NCBI GenBank assembly: GCA_003165115.1
Contig: PLSJ01000069.1
Coordinates: 14,225-22,687 of the forward strand
Length of the DNA stretch: 8,463 nt
Reading direction: 5' to 3'
Source of the DNA: Syntrophaceae bacterium
Lineage (GTDB): Bacteria; Desulfobacterota; Syntrophorhabdia; Syntrophorhabdales; WCHB1-27
Shown here: in pieces, positions 1 to 6,713 of the stretch
Layout: each line of letters opens with the position of its first letter
How positions within the stretch are numbered: the stretch's first letter is position 1
The notes under the pieces: model-generated
Database searches by the model: none
Told to the model about the DNA's origin: nothing
Seen by the model: the letters and a program-made list of their open reading frames with translations, nothing else
Position numbers and translations under genes: made by a program

Positions 1-176
1 TCATGGTGGCCTGCGCCGCCTGCTACGAGGACCCCTACGAGCGCTCCCACGCGCTTGGCCCGATCTTCAGGAAGGTCTTCTGGCACTCCATCGCGCTGGC
101 GGGCATCATGGGTGTGATCGTGCTCTTGCAGGCATACGTTTTCCCGTGGATGATACCCAGTCTGCCTCCGAAATGA
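1..176 (+). CDS. lldP: L-lactate/glycolate permease (LldP/GlcA family), C-terminal fragment
   Basis: The open frame enters from the left edge and stops at TGA 174-176, so only about the last 58 residues are present. They contain one hydrophobic segment (roughly SIALAGIMGVIVLLQAYVF) and end with FPWMIPSLPPK. The string VACAA, followed further on by HS...G.....LQAYV..WMIP, matches what I remember of the C-terminus of E. coli LldP, so this is probably the last membrane helix of an LldP/GlcA-type carboxylate:proton symporter in the inner membrane. The family carries L-lactate, D-lactate and glycolate. The tail alone cannot tell these apart, and the symbol is family-level only. The stretch between the CAAC and the last helix (YEDPYERSHALGPIFRKV) differs from the GLVGKE-type loop I expect in LldP. 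The next gene on the same strand is a GlcD-type 2-hydroxyacid dehydrogenase, which fits uptake of its substrate. Confidence 0.7.
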   Translation, partial: MVACAACYEDPYERSHALGPIFRKVFWHSIALAGIMGVIVLLQAYVFPWMIPSLPPK

Positions 177-198
177 GTCGGACCGGATAAGACCGCTC

Positions 199-244
199 AA
201 GGAGGGGAGGAGGAGCCTTAACTGAGGCTCGGCTTCCCCTCCTT
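199..244 (+). terminator. Hairpin downstream of the permease gene, possible terminator or attenuator
   Basis: The arms AAGGAGGGGA (199-208) and TCCCCTCCTT (235-244) pair perfectly over 10 bp. G209-T234 (wobble) and G210-C233 extend the stem. After a small internal mismatch, GAGCC (213-217) pairs with GGCTC (226-230) around a short loop. Only three Ts follow directly (243-245), then CACTTGTT, so the U tract is weak. The hairpin lies 22 bp after the permease stop and 35 bp before the next start codon. It may end most permease transcripts or lower expression of the following oxidase gene. Confidence 0.55.
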
Positions 245-279
245 TCACTTGTTCGGCGTATAAGGAGGCGTGAAGAAGG

Positions 280-1698
280 ATGAACGAAAACACAGAGGGC
301 CTCATCACCCGGTACCGCTCTTTCCTCAGGGACGAACAGGTAGTCACGGACAGGGAGGGCATGGCCCATTACTGTTATGACGCGACGGAGATGCGGTTCA
401 TGCCTGACGTGGTCGTCCTGCCGTCGACGACGGAGGAGGTATCCAGGATCATGAAGCTCGCCTACGAGGCAGGCGTGCCTCTTACCCCGCAAGGCGGCAG
501 AACGGGCCTCTCGGGGGGCGCATTGCCCGTCGCGGCGGGTGTGCTGCTCTCCCTCATGAGGATGAACAGGACCATCGAGATCGACGAGAAGAACATGCAG
601 GTGGTCGTGGAGCCGGGCGTGGTCGCCGCCGACCTGCAGGAGACGCTGAAGAGCCACAACCTCTTCTTCCCGCCCGATCCTTCGAGCACCATCGAGAGCA
701 CCCTGGGCGGCAACGTGGCCGAGAACGCGGGCTATACGCGCGCGGTGAAATACGGCGTGACCAGGGATTACATCATAGGGCTGGAGGCGGTCCTGCCGAA
801 CGGCGACGTCATCGAGGTGGGCGGCAGGACGGCGAAGAACGTGACGGGATACGACCTGGTCGCCCTTATCGTGGGGTCGGAGGGCACGCTCGCGGTGGTG
901 ACGAAGATCATCGCCAAGCTCCTGCCCAAACCGGCCTTCCGCCGCACCTGCATCTTCTATCTCGACGACCTCGTGGCGGCGGCCGACCTGGTCGTCTCTA
1001 TCTTCGCGGGCGGGATAGTCCCTTCCGCCATCGAGTTCATGGACAATACGAGCATCAACTGCGTGGCGGACTACCTGTCGGCATCGGCCGACCTGCGAAG
1101 AGACGCGGCGGTCATGGTGCTCGTCGAAGTGGACGGGAACCACCGGACCGGGGTCGACGAAGACGTCTCCAGGGTGTTCGACCTGGCGCAAAAGTCCGGC
1201 GGCGTGGTGGAATCGAAGCTCGCGGGCAATGACGAGGAGGCGGAGCGCCTGTGGCGCATAAGGCGGGAGACGCTCCCTGCCCTGAAATCCCTGGGAAAGG
1301 ACCACCTGGAGGCGGACGTCGTGGTGCCCCGGTACCGGCTGCCCTATCTTGCCAGGTCGATAAAGGAGAGCGGGGAGGGAAAGAAGGTGAACATCGCCAC
1401 CTACGGCCACGCGGGTGACGGCAACCTCCACGTCACGATCCAGTACAGGAAGCGGAACTTCGCGGAGACCGCGGAAGCCCACGAGCTCCTCGGAGAGATA
1501 TACAGAAAGACCATAGAGATGAAAGGCAAACTGACGGGCGAGCACGGGGTGGGACTCACGGCGAAGGACTATATGTCCATCCAGATGTCGCCCGTGGAGA
1601 TAGGGTTGATGAAGCGCATAAAAGCGGCCTTCGACCCGAAAGGGTTACTCAATCCCGGAAAGATATTCCCGGGAGACGGAGCAGGGACGACCGCGTAG
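280..1698 (+). CDS. FAD-linked 2-hydroxyacid oxidase/dehydrogenase, GlcD type (paralogue 1)
   Basis: This 472-residue protein has the full layout of the GlcD/D-lactate dehydrogenase (VAO/PCMH flavoprotein) family. The N-terminal FAD-binding domain shows QGGRTGLSGG (71-80), PPDPSS (131-136), GGNVAENAG (143-151), KNVTGYDL (186-193) and GSEGTLAVVTK (199-209). The C-terminal FAD-oxidase cap shows YGHAGDGNLHV (375-385), LTGEHGVG (418-425) and LNPGK (457-461). The expected reaction is oxidation of glycolate, D-lactate or a related 2-hydroxyacid to the 2-oxoacid. The start is supported by AAGGAGG at 262-268, 11 nt upstream of ATG. After GGNVAENAG it reads YTRAVKYG, where many relatives read GPRCLKYG. 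It lies downstream of a permease tail on the same strand and converges with a separate glcDEF set. It could be a stand-alone D-lactate dehydrogenase or an alternative catalytic subunit that uses the GlcE/GlcF encoded opposite. The family is certain; the substrate is not. Confidence 0.93.
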   Translation: MNENTEGLITRYRSFLRDEQVVTDREGMAHYCYDATEMRFMPDVVVLPSTTEEVSRIMKLAYEAGVPLTPQGGRTGLSGGALPVAAGVLLSLMRMNRTIEIDEKNMQVVVEPGVVAADLQETLKSHNLFFPPDPSSTIESTLGGNVAENAGYTRAVKYGVTRDYIIGLEAVLPNGDVIEVGGRTAKNVTGYDLVALIVGSEGTLAVVTKIIAKLLPKPAFRRTCIFYLDDLVAAADLVVSIFAGGIVPSAIEFMDNTSINCVADYLSASADLRRDAAVMVLVEVDGNHRTGVDEDVSRVFDLAQKSGGVVESKLAGNDEEAERLWRIRRETLPALKSLGKDHLEADVVVPRYRLPYLARSIKESGEGKKVNIATYGHAGDGNLHVTIQYRKRNFAETAEAHELLGEIYRKTIEMKGKLTGEHGVGLTAKDYMSIQMSPVEIGLMKRIKAAFDPKGLLNPGKIFPGDGAGTTA

Positions 1699-1721
1699 CC
1701 GGACAGAACGGAACGAAAATA

Positions 1722-1750
1722 GGGACCGGCGCCGTTCCGGCGCCGGTCCC
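1722..1750. terminator. Shared bidirectional terminator between convergent operons
   Basis: A perfect 12-bp inverted repeat is present: GGGACCGGCGCC (1722-1733) and GGCGCCGGTCCC (1739-1750), with a 5-nt loop. Read on the minus strand, the stem is followed by TATTTTCGTTC, a reasonable U-rich tail, and it lies 15 bp after the glcF stop. Read on the plus strand, it lies 23 bp after the first glcD-like gene but is followed by only two Ts. It is therefore a good intrinsic terminator for the minus-strand operon and a weaker stop or 3'-end stabiliser for the plus-strand transcript. Confidence 0.8.
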
Positions 1751-1765
1751 TTGGGAATGCCGTCT

Positions 1766-3034
1766 TTACCCTTTCCGGCTCGCCTCTTTGATCAGCTCGC
1801 TGATATGGAGCACCTTGATCGGAAGCCCCGCTTTTCTGACCCCGTAGCTAAGCTGGATGACGCAGCCCGGACATTCCGTGGTCAGGATGTCGGCCCCGGT
1901 CTTCTTCAGGTTCTCCATCTTCTTTTCCAGGACCTTCATCGACTGTTCGTAGTGCATGATATTGTAGCTGCCTGCACCGCCGCAGCACCGGTCTGCTTCA
2001 GGCATCTCGGTGTAGGTCACGCCCGGTATCTTCTTGATCAGGTCCCTCGGCTCCTTCACGACCCCCTGATAACGGCTCATGTGGCAGGGGTCATGGTAGG
2101 TGATCTTCTTTCCCTCCAGGGAGTTGGCGCTGAGCGCGCCGATCTGGGGCGCCATGAACTCACTGAAGCCCTTCACCTTTTTCGCGATCGCCTCGGCCCG
2201 CTTCTTCATGATCTGGTCGTCCTCGAAGAGCTCGGGGTACTCCTTCAGGAAGGCGGAGCAACTGCCGCATTCGGTAACGATTACCTCGGTCTTCAGCTTC
2301 TCCAGGGCCTCGATGTTCTTACGGGCCATGTTGCGGGCGGCCTCCATATCACCATAGCCGTAGGCCGGAAGCCCGCAGCAGCAGTTGTCGGCGATCTTTA
2401 CCCTGGCCCCCTGGCCGACGAGCACCTCCACCGTGGACTCGCTCACGTGGGGCAGCATGTAGTTGAAGCCGCAGCCGACGAAGTAGGCCACCTCCGTCTT
2501 CACCTTTGCGGGCTCCAGGCGAAGCGTGCCGACCTTCTGCCGGAAGAAGGTCCGGGGTATCTTCTCGACGATGCCCTCGGCCTTGTCCATGTCTTTGCCG
2601 AACCAGCTCAGGATGCCCATGGCGCGGGCGAGCTTGCTCAAGCCGGTGTTCTTGCCCAGGGCGAGGAGGCGGACGAACTTCCCGAGCTTTTCCTGGTCGG
2701 GGAGCAGCGTGTGGAAGACGAGCCGCATGGCCTTCGGCTGTCCCACGCGCTTTATGTACTCGGCCCTTCCCGCCACGACGGCCTTGTCCGTGCGCACGGC
2801 GGGAAAACAGTTGGAAACGCAGGCTTTGCACAGAAGGCACTCGAAGAGGGCATCCTTGAAGTCCGCGTTGATCTCCATCTTTTCTTCGGCCAGGCCGCGC
2901 ACGTGGGCGTTATGGCCGCGCGCCACGTTCTTCTCGCTGCCCGTGACCGCGAATATCGGACAGTGGGCCTGGCAGAAGCCGCAGCGGTTGCACTTGGAGA
3001 CTTCCTCGTATACGTGTTGATATTGTTCGTTCAT
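1766..3034 (-). CDS. glcF: Glycolate oxidase iron-sulfur subunit GlcF
   Basis: This 422-residue protein has the GlcF/HdrD-like architecture. Two ferredoxin-type [4Fe-4S] motifs come first: CNRCGFCQAHCP (C15, C18, C21, C25) and CLLCKACVSNCFP (C66, C69, C72, C76). Two cysteine-rich CCG domains follow: C188 with CCCG at 218-221 and CGSC at 256-259; then C317 with CCGG at 350-353 and CPGC at 388-391. No membrane helix is evident, so it is probably a peripheral protein. Its known family role is to pass electrons from the flavin subunits GlcD/GlcE towards the quinone pool or another carrier. The start has AGAGGA 6 nt upstream, and the gene begins 12 bp after the glcE stop. It is the last gene before the hairpin at 1722-1750. 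HdrD or lactate-utilisation LutA/LldE proteins share the CCG domains, but the ferredoxin pair plus adjacent glcD and glcE supports GlcF. Confidence 0.92.
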   Translation of the reverse strand: MNEQYQHVYEEVSKCNRCGFCQAHCPIFAVTGSEKNVARGHNAHVRGLAEEKMEINADFKDALFECLLCKACVSNCFPAVRTDKAVVAGRAEYIKRVGQPKAMRLVFHTLLPDQEKLGKFVRLLALGKNTGLSKLARAMGILSWFGKDMDKAEGIVEKIPRTFFRQKVGTLRLEPAKVKTEVAYFVGCGFNYMLPHVSESTVEVLVGQGARVKIADNCCCGLPAYGYGDMEAARNMARKNIEALEKLKTEVIVTECGSCSAFLKEYPELFEDDQIMKKRAEAIAKKVKGFSEFMAPQIGALSANSLEGKKITYHDPCHMSRYQGVVKEPRDLIKKIPGVTYTEMPEADRCCGGAGSYNIMHYEQSMKVLEKKMENLKKTGADILTTECPGCVIQLSYGVRKAGLPIKVLHISELIKEASRKG

Positions 3035-3046
3035 GGTTATTCCTCT

Positions 3047-4246
3047 CTATAGGATCGGTGGAAAAACGCCCGACGGGTCGAGCTTCTCCTTGATGGGCCG
3101 CAGCACAAACTGCTCGAGCGTGGGATCCACCCTCGGCCCCCATGTGGAGAGCAGGCCCCGGTGGAGCCTGACGGGGGCGACATAGCCGCGCGACGCGAGG
3201 CCCTTGGCCCCGTCGATGATACGCTCATCCGCCCCGTATACCAGGATCACGCCATTACCCGCCAGCAGCACGGTCTTCGCCGGTCCTGCCAACTCCTTGA
3301 GCCGGGCAAGGGCAGCCGGGCCCTCGGAGAGGGGCACGGTGACCTTGATCGCCATGGCTTCCCCGGTGGGATCGATCGCGCCCCTCATCGCCTCGCGCAT
3401 GATTTCCCTGCCCATCTTCGCCTCCCCCTTGCCGCCGAACGTGCCGGCCAAGGCAAGGAAGTCCCTGTTTTCCCTTTCCACCGCGAGGGGGTGACCCTCG
3501 AAGGCGGATAAGACCCGGAAGGCGCCGTTTACCGGCTCGACCGTCACTCCCGACGGCAGCAACACCGAGGAGCGCAAGCCGAGAAGGAATTTCCCCAGCT
3601 CTCCGATGGCCGGAAAGGTGACATCGCAGACAGAGGCGGCCTCGGGCAAAGGATAGACGCGCATCACAACGGCGGTGATGAGACAGAGGCTGCCTGCGGA
3701 CCCGATCAGGAACTTGGTCAGGTCATAGCCCGATACGTTCTTGACCGTGGTGCCGCCGAAGCCCACCTCATTCCCCTGGGCGTCGATCCCGCGGACGCCC
3801 AGGGCCTGGTCGCGCAAGGTGCCGTAACGGAGGCGGCAAGGGCCGCTTCCGTTCGAGGCATAGACGCCCCCGATCGTGGCCCTTTTGGAGAGGGGGGGGT
3901 CGAGGGGCAGGAAGAAGCCTTTCCCCTGGCCTGAGAGAAACTCGTTGATGCTGTCGATAGCCGTGCCGGCGAGGACCGTCATGTTCAGGTTCGAGATGTC
4001 GAAGTGGGCCATTCCATCCAGCCCCGTCATATCGAGCACGATATCGACACGTTCGGGCAAGGCCCCCGCGGAGATGGCCGTCGCCCCTCCGACGGGCAGG
4101 ACGGTCAGCTTTTCCTTGAAAGCCTTCGCGAGGATCTGCTGCGCCTCGCTCTCCTTCGCCGGCCGCTCCACGTGCTTTACCGCGACGCCCAGGGACTCCA
4201 GTATCCTGAGGGGCGCGCCGTCATTGTTCGTTGTCTGTTTCTCCAT
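3047..4246 (-). CDS. glcE: Glycolate oxidase FAD-binding subunit GlcE
   Basis: This is a 399-residue FAD-binding (PCMH-type) protein, shorter and more divergent than GlcD, as GlcE usually is. PVGGATAIS (51-59) stands where GlcD has its glycine-rich FAD loop. RATIGGVYASNGSG (122-135), RYGTLRD (140-146), FGGTTVKNVSGYDLTKFLIGS (163-183) and SLCLIT (186-191) follow the GlcE pattern. The C-terminus ends LDPSGVFPPIL, a degenerate form of the family's FNPGR ending. GlcE is a non-catalytic or accessory flavoprotein of the membrane-associated GlcDEF complex. I chose ATG 4246-4244 because it overlaps the glcD stop in TGATG, has an AGGAGG 10 nt upstream, and gives a normal N-terminus. The frame stays open to an ATG at 4291, but that would overlap glcD by 46 bp and add a sequence unlike the family. 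Confidence 0.9.
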   Translation of the reverse strand: MEKQTTNNDGAPLRILESLGVAVKHVERPAKESEAQQILAKAFKEKLTVLPVGGATAISAGALPERVDIVLDMTGLDGMAHFDISNLNMTVLAGTAIDSINEFLSGQGKGFFLPLDPPLSKRATIGGVYASNGSGPCRLRYGTLRDQALGVRGIDAQGNEVGFGGTTVKNVSGYDLTKFLIGSAGSLCLITAVVMRVYPLPEAASVCDVTFPAIGELGKFLLGLRSSVLLPSGVTVEPVNGAFRVLSAFEGHPLAVERENRDFLALAGTFGGKGEAKMGREIMREAMRGAIDPTGEAMAIKVTVPLSEGPAALARLKELAGPAKTVLLAGNGVILVYGADERIIDGAKGLASRGYVAPVRLHRGLLSTWGPRVDPTLEQFVLRPIKEKLDPSGVFPPIL

Positions 4247-5637
4247 CACGGTCTCGCCTCCTGTGCGGGGATCACCTTCCCGGGGTTGCACAGCCCCTTC
4301 CGGTCGACAGCCTGCTTGATGGCGCTCATCATCCTGATGTCGTCGCCCTTGAAAACGAGGAACATCTCATTCAGCTTTTCCGTGCCGATGCCGTGCTCCC
4401 CGCTGATCGTGCCGCCCAGGTCCGCGCACGCCTTGAGGATCTCGCGCCCCGCCTTGTGCACCCTTTCGAGCTCGTCGGCGTCGCGGTCATCGAACAGGAT
4501 GAGCGGATGGAGGTTGCCGTCGCCCGCGTGGAAGACGTTGCCTATGGGGACCCTGTACTTTTCGCTGATCTTCTTTACCTCGGTGAGGGCCTTCGGCAGT
4601 TGCGTGCGGGGCACGGTCCCGTCACAGACGAGATAGGCGGGCCGGATCCTCGCCACGGCGCCGAACGCGCCCCTGCGCCCTGCCCAGAGGATGTTACGCT
4701 CGTTCGCGTCTTTTGCGATCCTGTGGCTCACCACGCCGTTCTTCTCGCAGATCTCCGTGATCCTCTTCATCTGCTCGTCCATGCCGTCCGTGAGTCCGTC
4801 GAGCTCGATGAGGAGTACCGCCTCGGCGTCCAGGGGGTAGCCCGCGTGGACGGACGCCTCGACCGCCCTGATCACCACGTTGTCCATGATCTCAAGGGTG
4901 GCGGGGATTATCCCCTCGGCGATGATGTCGGAAACGGTCTGGCCCGCCGCTTCGACGGAGCTGTAGATGGCCAGCATGGTGAGGACCCGCTCCGGCGAGC
5001 GCATGATGCGGCAGACGATCTTCGTCACGATCCCCAGGGTGCCCTCGGAGCCGACCAGAAGACCCATCAGGTCCGGGCCGGGCGCGTCCAGGGCTTTGCC
5101 CCCTATCCACGTCTTCTCCCCGCTCGGCAGCACGACCTCCGCGCCGAGCACGTGGTTGCTCGTGACGCCGTACTTCAGGCAGTGGGGTCCACCCGCGTTC
5201 TCCCCGAGGTTGCCCCCCATGGAGGATGCCTTCTGGCTGGCGGGGTCGGGGGCATAGTAGTACCCCTTTTCGGCGAGGGCGTTCTGGACCGTAAGGTTGT
5301 AGATCCCCGGCTCGACCACGACCCTCTCGTTCTCGATATCGATCTCCAGGATGCGGTTCATCCGGGAAAACTCGATGACGACGCCCTCGTTCAGGGGAAC
5401 GGTGCCTCCCGTGAGGTTCGTCCCCGAGCCCCGCGCCACGTAGCTTATCCCTTCCTTGCAGAGGAACGAGACGATCTGCGCCACCTGGTCGCTGTTGTCG
5501 ACGAAGACGACAAGACCCGCCTTCCCCTTGACCAGCCCGGCATCATAGCTGTATACGGCCAGATCGACGTCCTTCCAGAGGACGTTCTCTTTCCCCACGA
5601 TGCGCTGCAGCGCATCACGGACGTGCTCTTTCTCCAT
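4246..5637 (-). CDS. glcD: Glycolate oxidase catalytic FAD subunit GlcD
   Basis: This 463-residue protein carries every GlcD signature. The FAD-binding domain has RGSGTNLTGG (69-78), PDPASQ (130-135), GGNLGENAGGPHCLKYGVT (141-159) and GSEGTLGIVTK (196-206). The C-terminal cap has FHAGDGNLHP (369-378), ISGEHGIG (411-418) and NPGK (451-454). The family oxidises glycolate to glyoxylate, with D-lactate as a frequent second substrate. GGAGGT stands 7 nt before the ATG. The gene is the first of glcD-glcE-glcF, overlaps glcE by one base, and begins after a 170-bp gap containing a hairpin, so it could have its own promoter. I saw no convincing promoter there. It is closer to textbook GlcD than the plus-strand paralogue at 280-1698, for example in the intact NAGGPHCLKYG block. 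Together with glcE and glcF it makes a complete oxidase. Confidence 0.93.
   Translation of the reverse strand: MEKEHVRDALQRIVGKENVLWKDVDLAVYSYDAGLVKGKAGLVVFVDNSDQVAQIVSFLCKEGISYVARGSGTNLTGGTVPLNEGVVIEFSRMNRILEIDIENERVVVEPGIYNLTVQNALAEKGYYYAPDPASQKASSMGGNLGENAGGPHCLKYGVTSNHVLGAEVVLPSGEKTWIGGKALDAPGPDLMGLLVGSEGTLGIVTKIVCRIMRSPERVLTMLAIYSSVEAAGQTVSDIIAEGIIPATLEIMDNVVIRAVEASVHAGYPLDAEAVLLIELDGLTDGMDEQMKRITEICEKNGVVSHRIAKDANERNILWAGRRGAFGAVARIRPAYLVCDGTVPRTQLPKALTEVKKISEKYRVPIGNVFHAGDGNLHPLILFDDRDADELERVHKAGREILKACADLGGTISGEHGIGTEKLNEMFLVFKGDDIRMMSAIKQAVDRKGLCNPGKVIPAQEARP
4257..4262 (-). promoter_or_regulatory. Ribosome binding site deciding the glcE start
   Basis: AGGAGG on the minus strand lies inside the 3' end of glcD, 10 nt before the glcE ATG at 4246. 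That ATG shares one base with the glcD stop (TGATG). This fixes the glcE start and suggests translational coupling, which would give matched amounts of the two flavoprotein subunits. Confidence 0.7.
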
Positions 5638-5747
5638 AACTCGTACCTCCCATCCTTCGCATCCTGTTACTCCCGGGCTTTTCCCGGCATCTCACCCGAG
5701 GCCCGCCCCGTAATGTTCAAGACGGCGGCCCTTCGGGACCAAAGCGA

Positions 5748-5790
5748 GAGCGGTGGGGGGCGCCCATGGAACATGTTGCCCCCACCGCTC
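5748..5790 (-). terminator. Long hairpin between the lyase gene and glcD, possible terminator or processing site
   Basis: GAGCGGTGGGGG (5748-5759) pairs perfectly with CCCCCACCGCTC (5779-5790) over 12 bp. The 19-nt loop contains a CATG-GAA-CATG mini-palindrome (5765-5775). It begins 18 bp after the lyase stop on the minus strand. The sequence leaving the stem is TCGCTTTGGTCC, a poor U tract, so complete termination is doubtful. It could separate the CoA ligase/lyase transcript from glcDEF, or act as an mRNA stability or processing element in one long transcript. The rest of the 5638-5807 gap holds the glcD ribosome binding site and a 5-bp stem at 5673-5687. I saw no other feature there. Confidence 0.55.
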
Positions 5791-5807
5791 CTTCCGTCAT
5801 AACGTCT

Positions 5808-6701
5808 TTAGCCCTTCCGCTTCTTGTCAAAGGCCTCGATCTCCGCCAGAGTGGAGAGTATCGTCCTGGCATTGTCGTAGACCGGGGTGTCAACCATCTT
5901 GCCCTTGTAGGAGACTGCCGCCTTGCCTTTGGCGAGGCCCTCCTCCTCGAAGGTCTTGACGACGCCGCGCGCCCACTCCACGTCGTCGGCGGAGGGTGCG
6001 TAGAGCCTGTTGGAAGGCTCGATCTGGCTCGGGTGGATGAGCATCCTTCCCTCATAGCCCATCTGCCTGCCCTGGGCCACGCTCTTCTCAAAGCCCACCG
6101 TGTCCTGGAATGCCACGTAAGGGCAGTCGATGGCGATGCAGCCCGCGGCCCTCGCCGCGACGGCGATGTGGAAGCGTGCATAGAGCTGCTCGTCGCCCTC
6201 GCTCGTGATTTTCACCCGCATGTCCTTCGTATAGTCGACGGCGCCGAAAATAAGGGAGTTGACGCGCTTGGAGGCCGTGGCCGAAGGATAGGCGTTGATG
6301 GCTCCCTTGGCCGTCTCGCAGAGGAGCTGGATGGCTACCGTGCCGACGGGGATATTGCGCCTCCTCTCCAGCTCGTCGAGCTTCCAGTCGAGACGCTTCA
6401 CGTCGTCCGGATGGCCGCACTTGGCCAGGCAGACGCCGGAGAGGCCGGGATGGACGATCGCTTCCAGGTCGTCGTTCGTCATCAGGGTTTCCCAATTATT
6501 AATGCGCACGTAGACCGTCGAGCCGCCCGAGCCGGCGAGCTTCAGGTTTTTCCGTATCAGCTCCCGTGCCTTTTCCTTCTCCGCGGGGGGCACCGAGTCC
6601 TCAAGGTCGAGGGTGATGATGTCTGCGGGCAGGCTGGGGGCCTTCTCGATAAAACTCTCGTTGTTTCCCGGAACGTAGAACACCGATCTCATTACTGGCA
6701 T
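5808..6701 (-). CDS. HpcH/HpaI-family CoA lyase (CitE-like; malyl-CoA or citramalyl-CoA lyase)
   Basis: This 297-residue protein is of normal length for CitE-like lyases. Family motifs in order are RSVFYVPGNN (5-14), LDLEDSVPPAEKEKAR (31-46), VRINNW (65-70), CETAKGAINAYP (128-139, with the expected metal-binding Glu at 129), FGAVDYTKD (152-160, with Asp156 as likely second metal ligand) and RMLIHPSQIEPSNRLYAPS (219-237). These enzymes form TIM barrels that use Mg2+ to split, or make, 3-hydroxyacyl-CoA thioesters such as malyl-CoA (glyoxylate + acetyl-CoA) or citramalyl-CoA (pyruvate + acetyl-CoA). AGGAGG lies 7 nt before the ATG and overlaps the stop of the alpha-subunit gene, 12 bp upstream. 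CitD and CitF of citrate lyase are not visible here, and the CoA ligase next door favours a free-CoA substrate. With glycolate oxidase genes downstream, malyl-CoA is my preferred substrate. That choice is inference; the family is clear. Confidence 0.87.
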   Translation of the reverse strand: MPVMRSVFYVPGNNESFIEKAPSLPADIITLDLEDSVPPAEKEKARELIRKNLKLAGSGGSTVYVRINNWETLMTNDDLEAIVHPGLSGVCLAKCGHPDDVKRLDWKLDELERRRNIPVGTVAIQLLCETAKGAINAYPSATASKRVNSLIFGAVDYTKDMRVKITSEGDEQLYARFHIAVAARAAGCIAIDCPYVAFQDTVGFEKSVAQGRQMGYEGRMLIHPSQIEPSNRLYAPSADDVEWARGVVKTFEEEGLAKGKAAVSYKGKMVDTPVYDNARTILSTLAEIEAFDKKRKG

Positions 6702-6713
6702 AGTAGTACCTCC

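Noticed and set aside
259..264. TATAAG as a -10 promoter element before the plus-strand oxidase gene
   Set aside because: No -35 match lies about 17 bp upstream, and the transcript would start inside or after the ribosome binding site.
106..1545. A 479-codon open frame antisense to the plus-strand glcD-type gene
   Set aside because: Its translation is rich in His, Arg, Asp and Val with no recognisable motif, and it lies wholly opposite a gene with clear family signatures. GC-rich codon use keeps this frame open.
1751..3052. A 433-codon open frame antisense to glcF
   Set aside because: It spans almost exactly the length of glcF on the other strand, has no family motif, and is a mirror effect of GC-rich coding sequence.
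4247..4291. Longer N-terminus for GlcE from an ATG at 4291
   Set aside because: The extra 15 residues are unlike the family and overlap glcD. The ATG at 4246 has the TGATG overlap and an AGGAGG site.
5673..5687. Short CCGGG/CCCGG stem with a CTTTT loop in the glcD leader
   Set aside because: Five base pairs in GC-rich DNA are expected by chance, and nothing else ties it to regulation.
4231..5802. A 523-codon open frame antisense to glcD, longer than the gene itself
   Set aside because: It has biased composition, no motif and no suitable ribosome site that I can see. The opposite strand encodes an unmistakable GlcD.
5808..6701. Citrate lyase beta subunit (CitE) of a citrate lyase complex
   Set aside because: No citD, citF, citC or citG/citX genes are seen beside it. 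The neighbours are a CoA ligase and glycolate oxidase, which favours an enzyme acting on free CoA esters.
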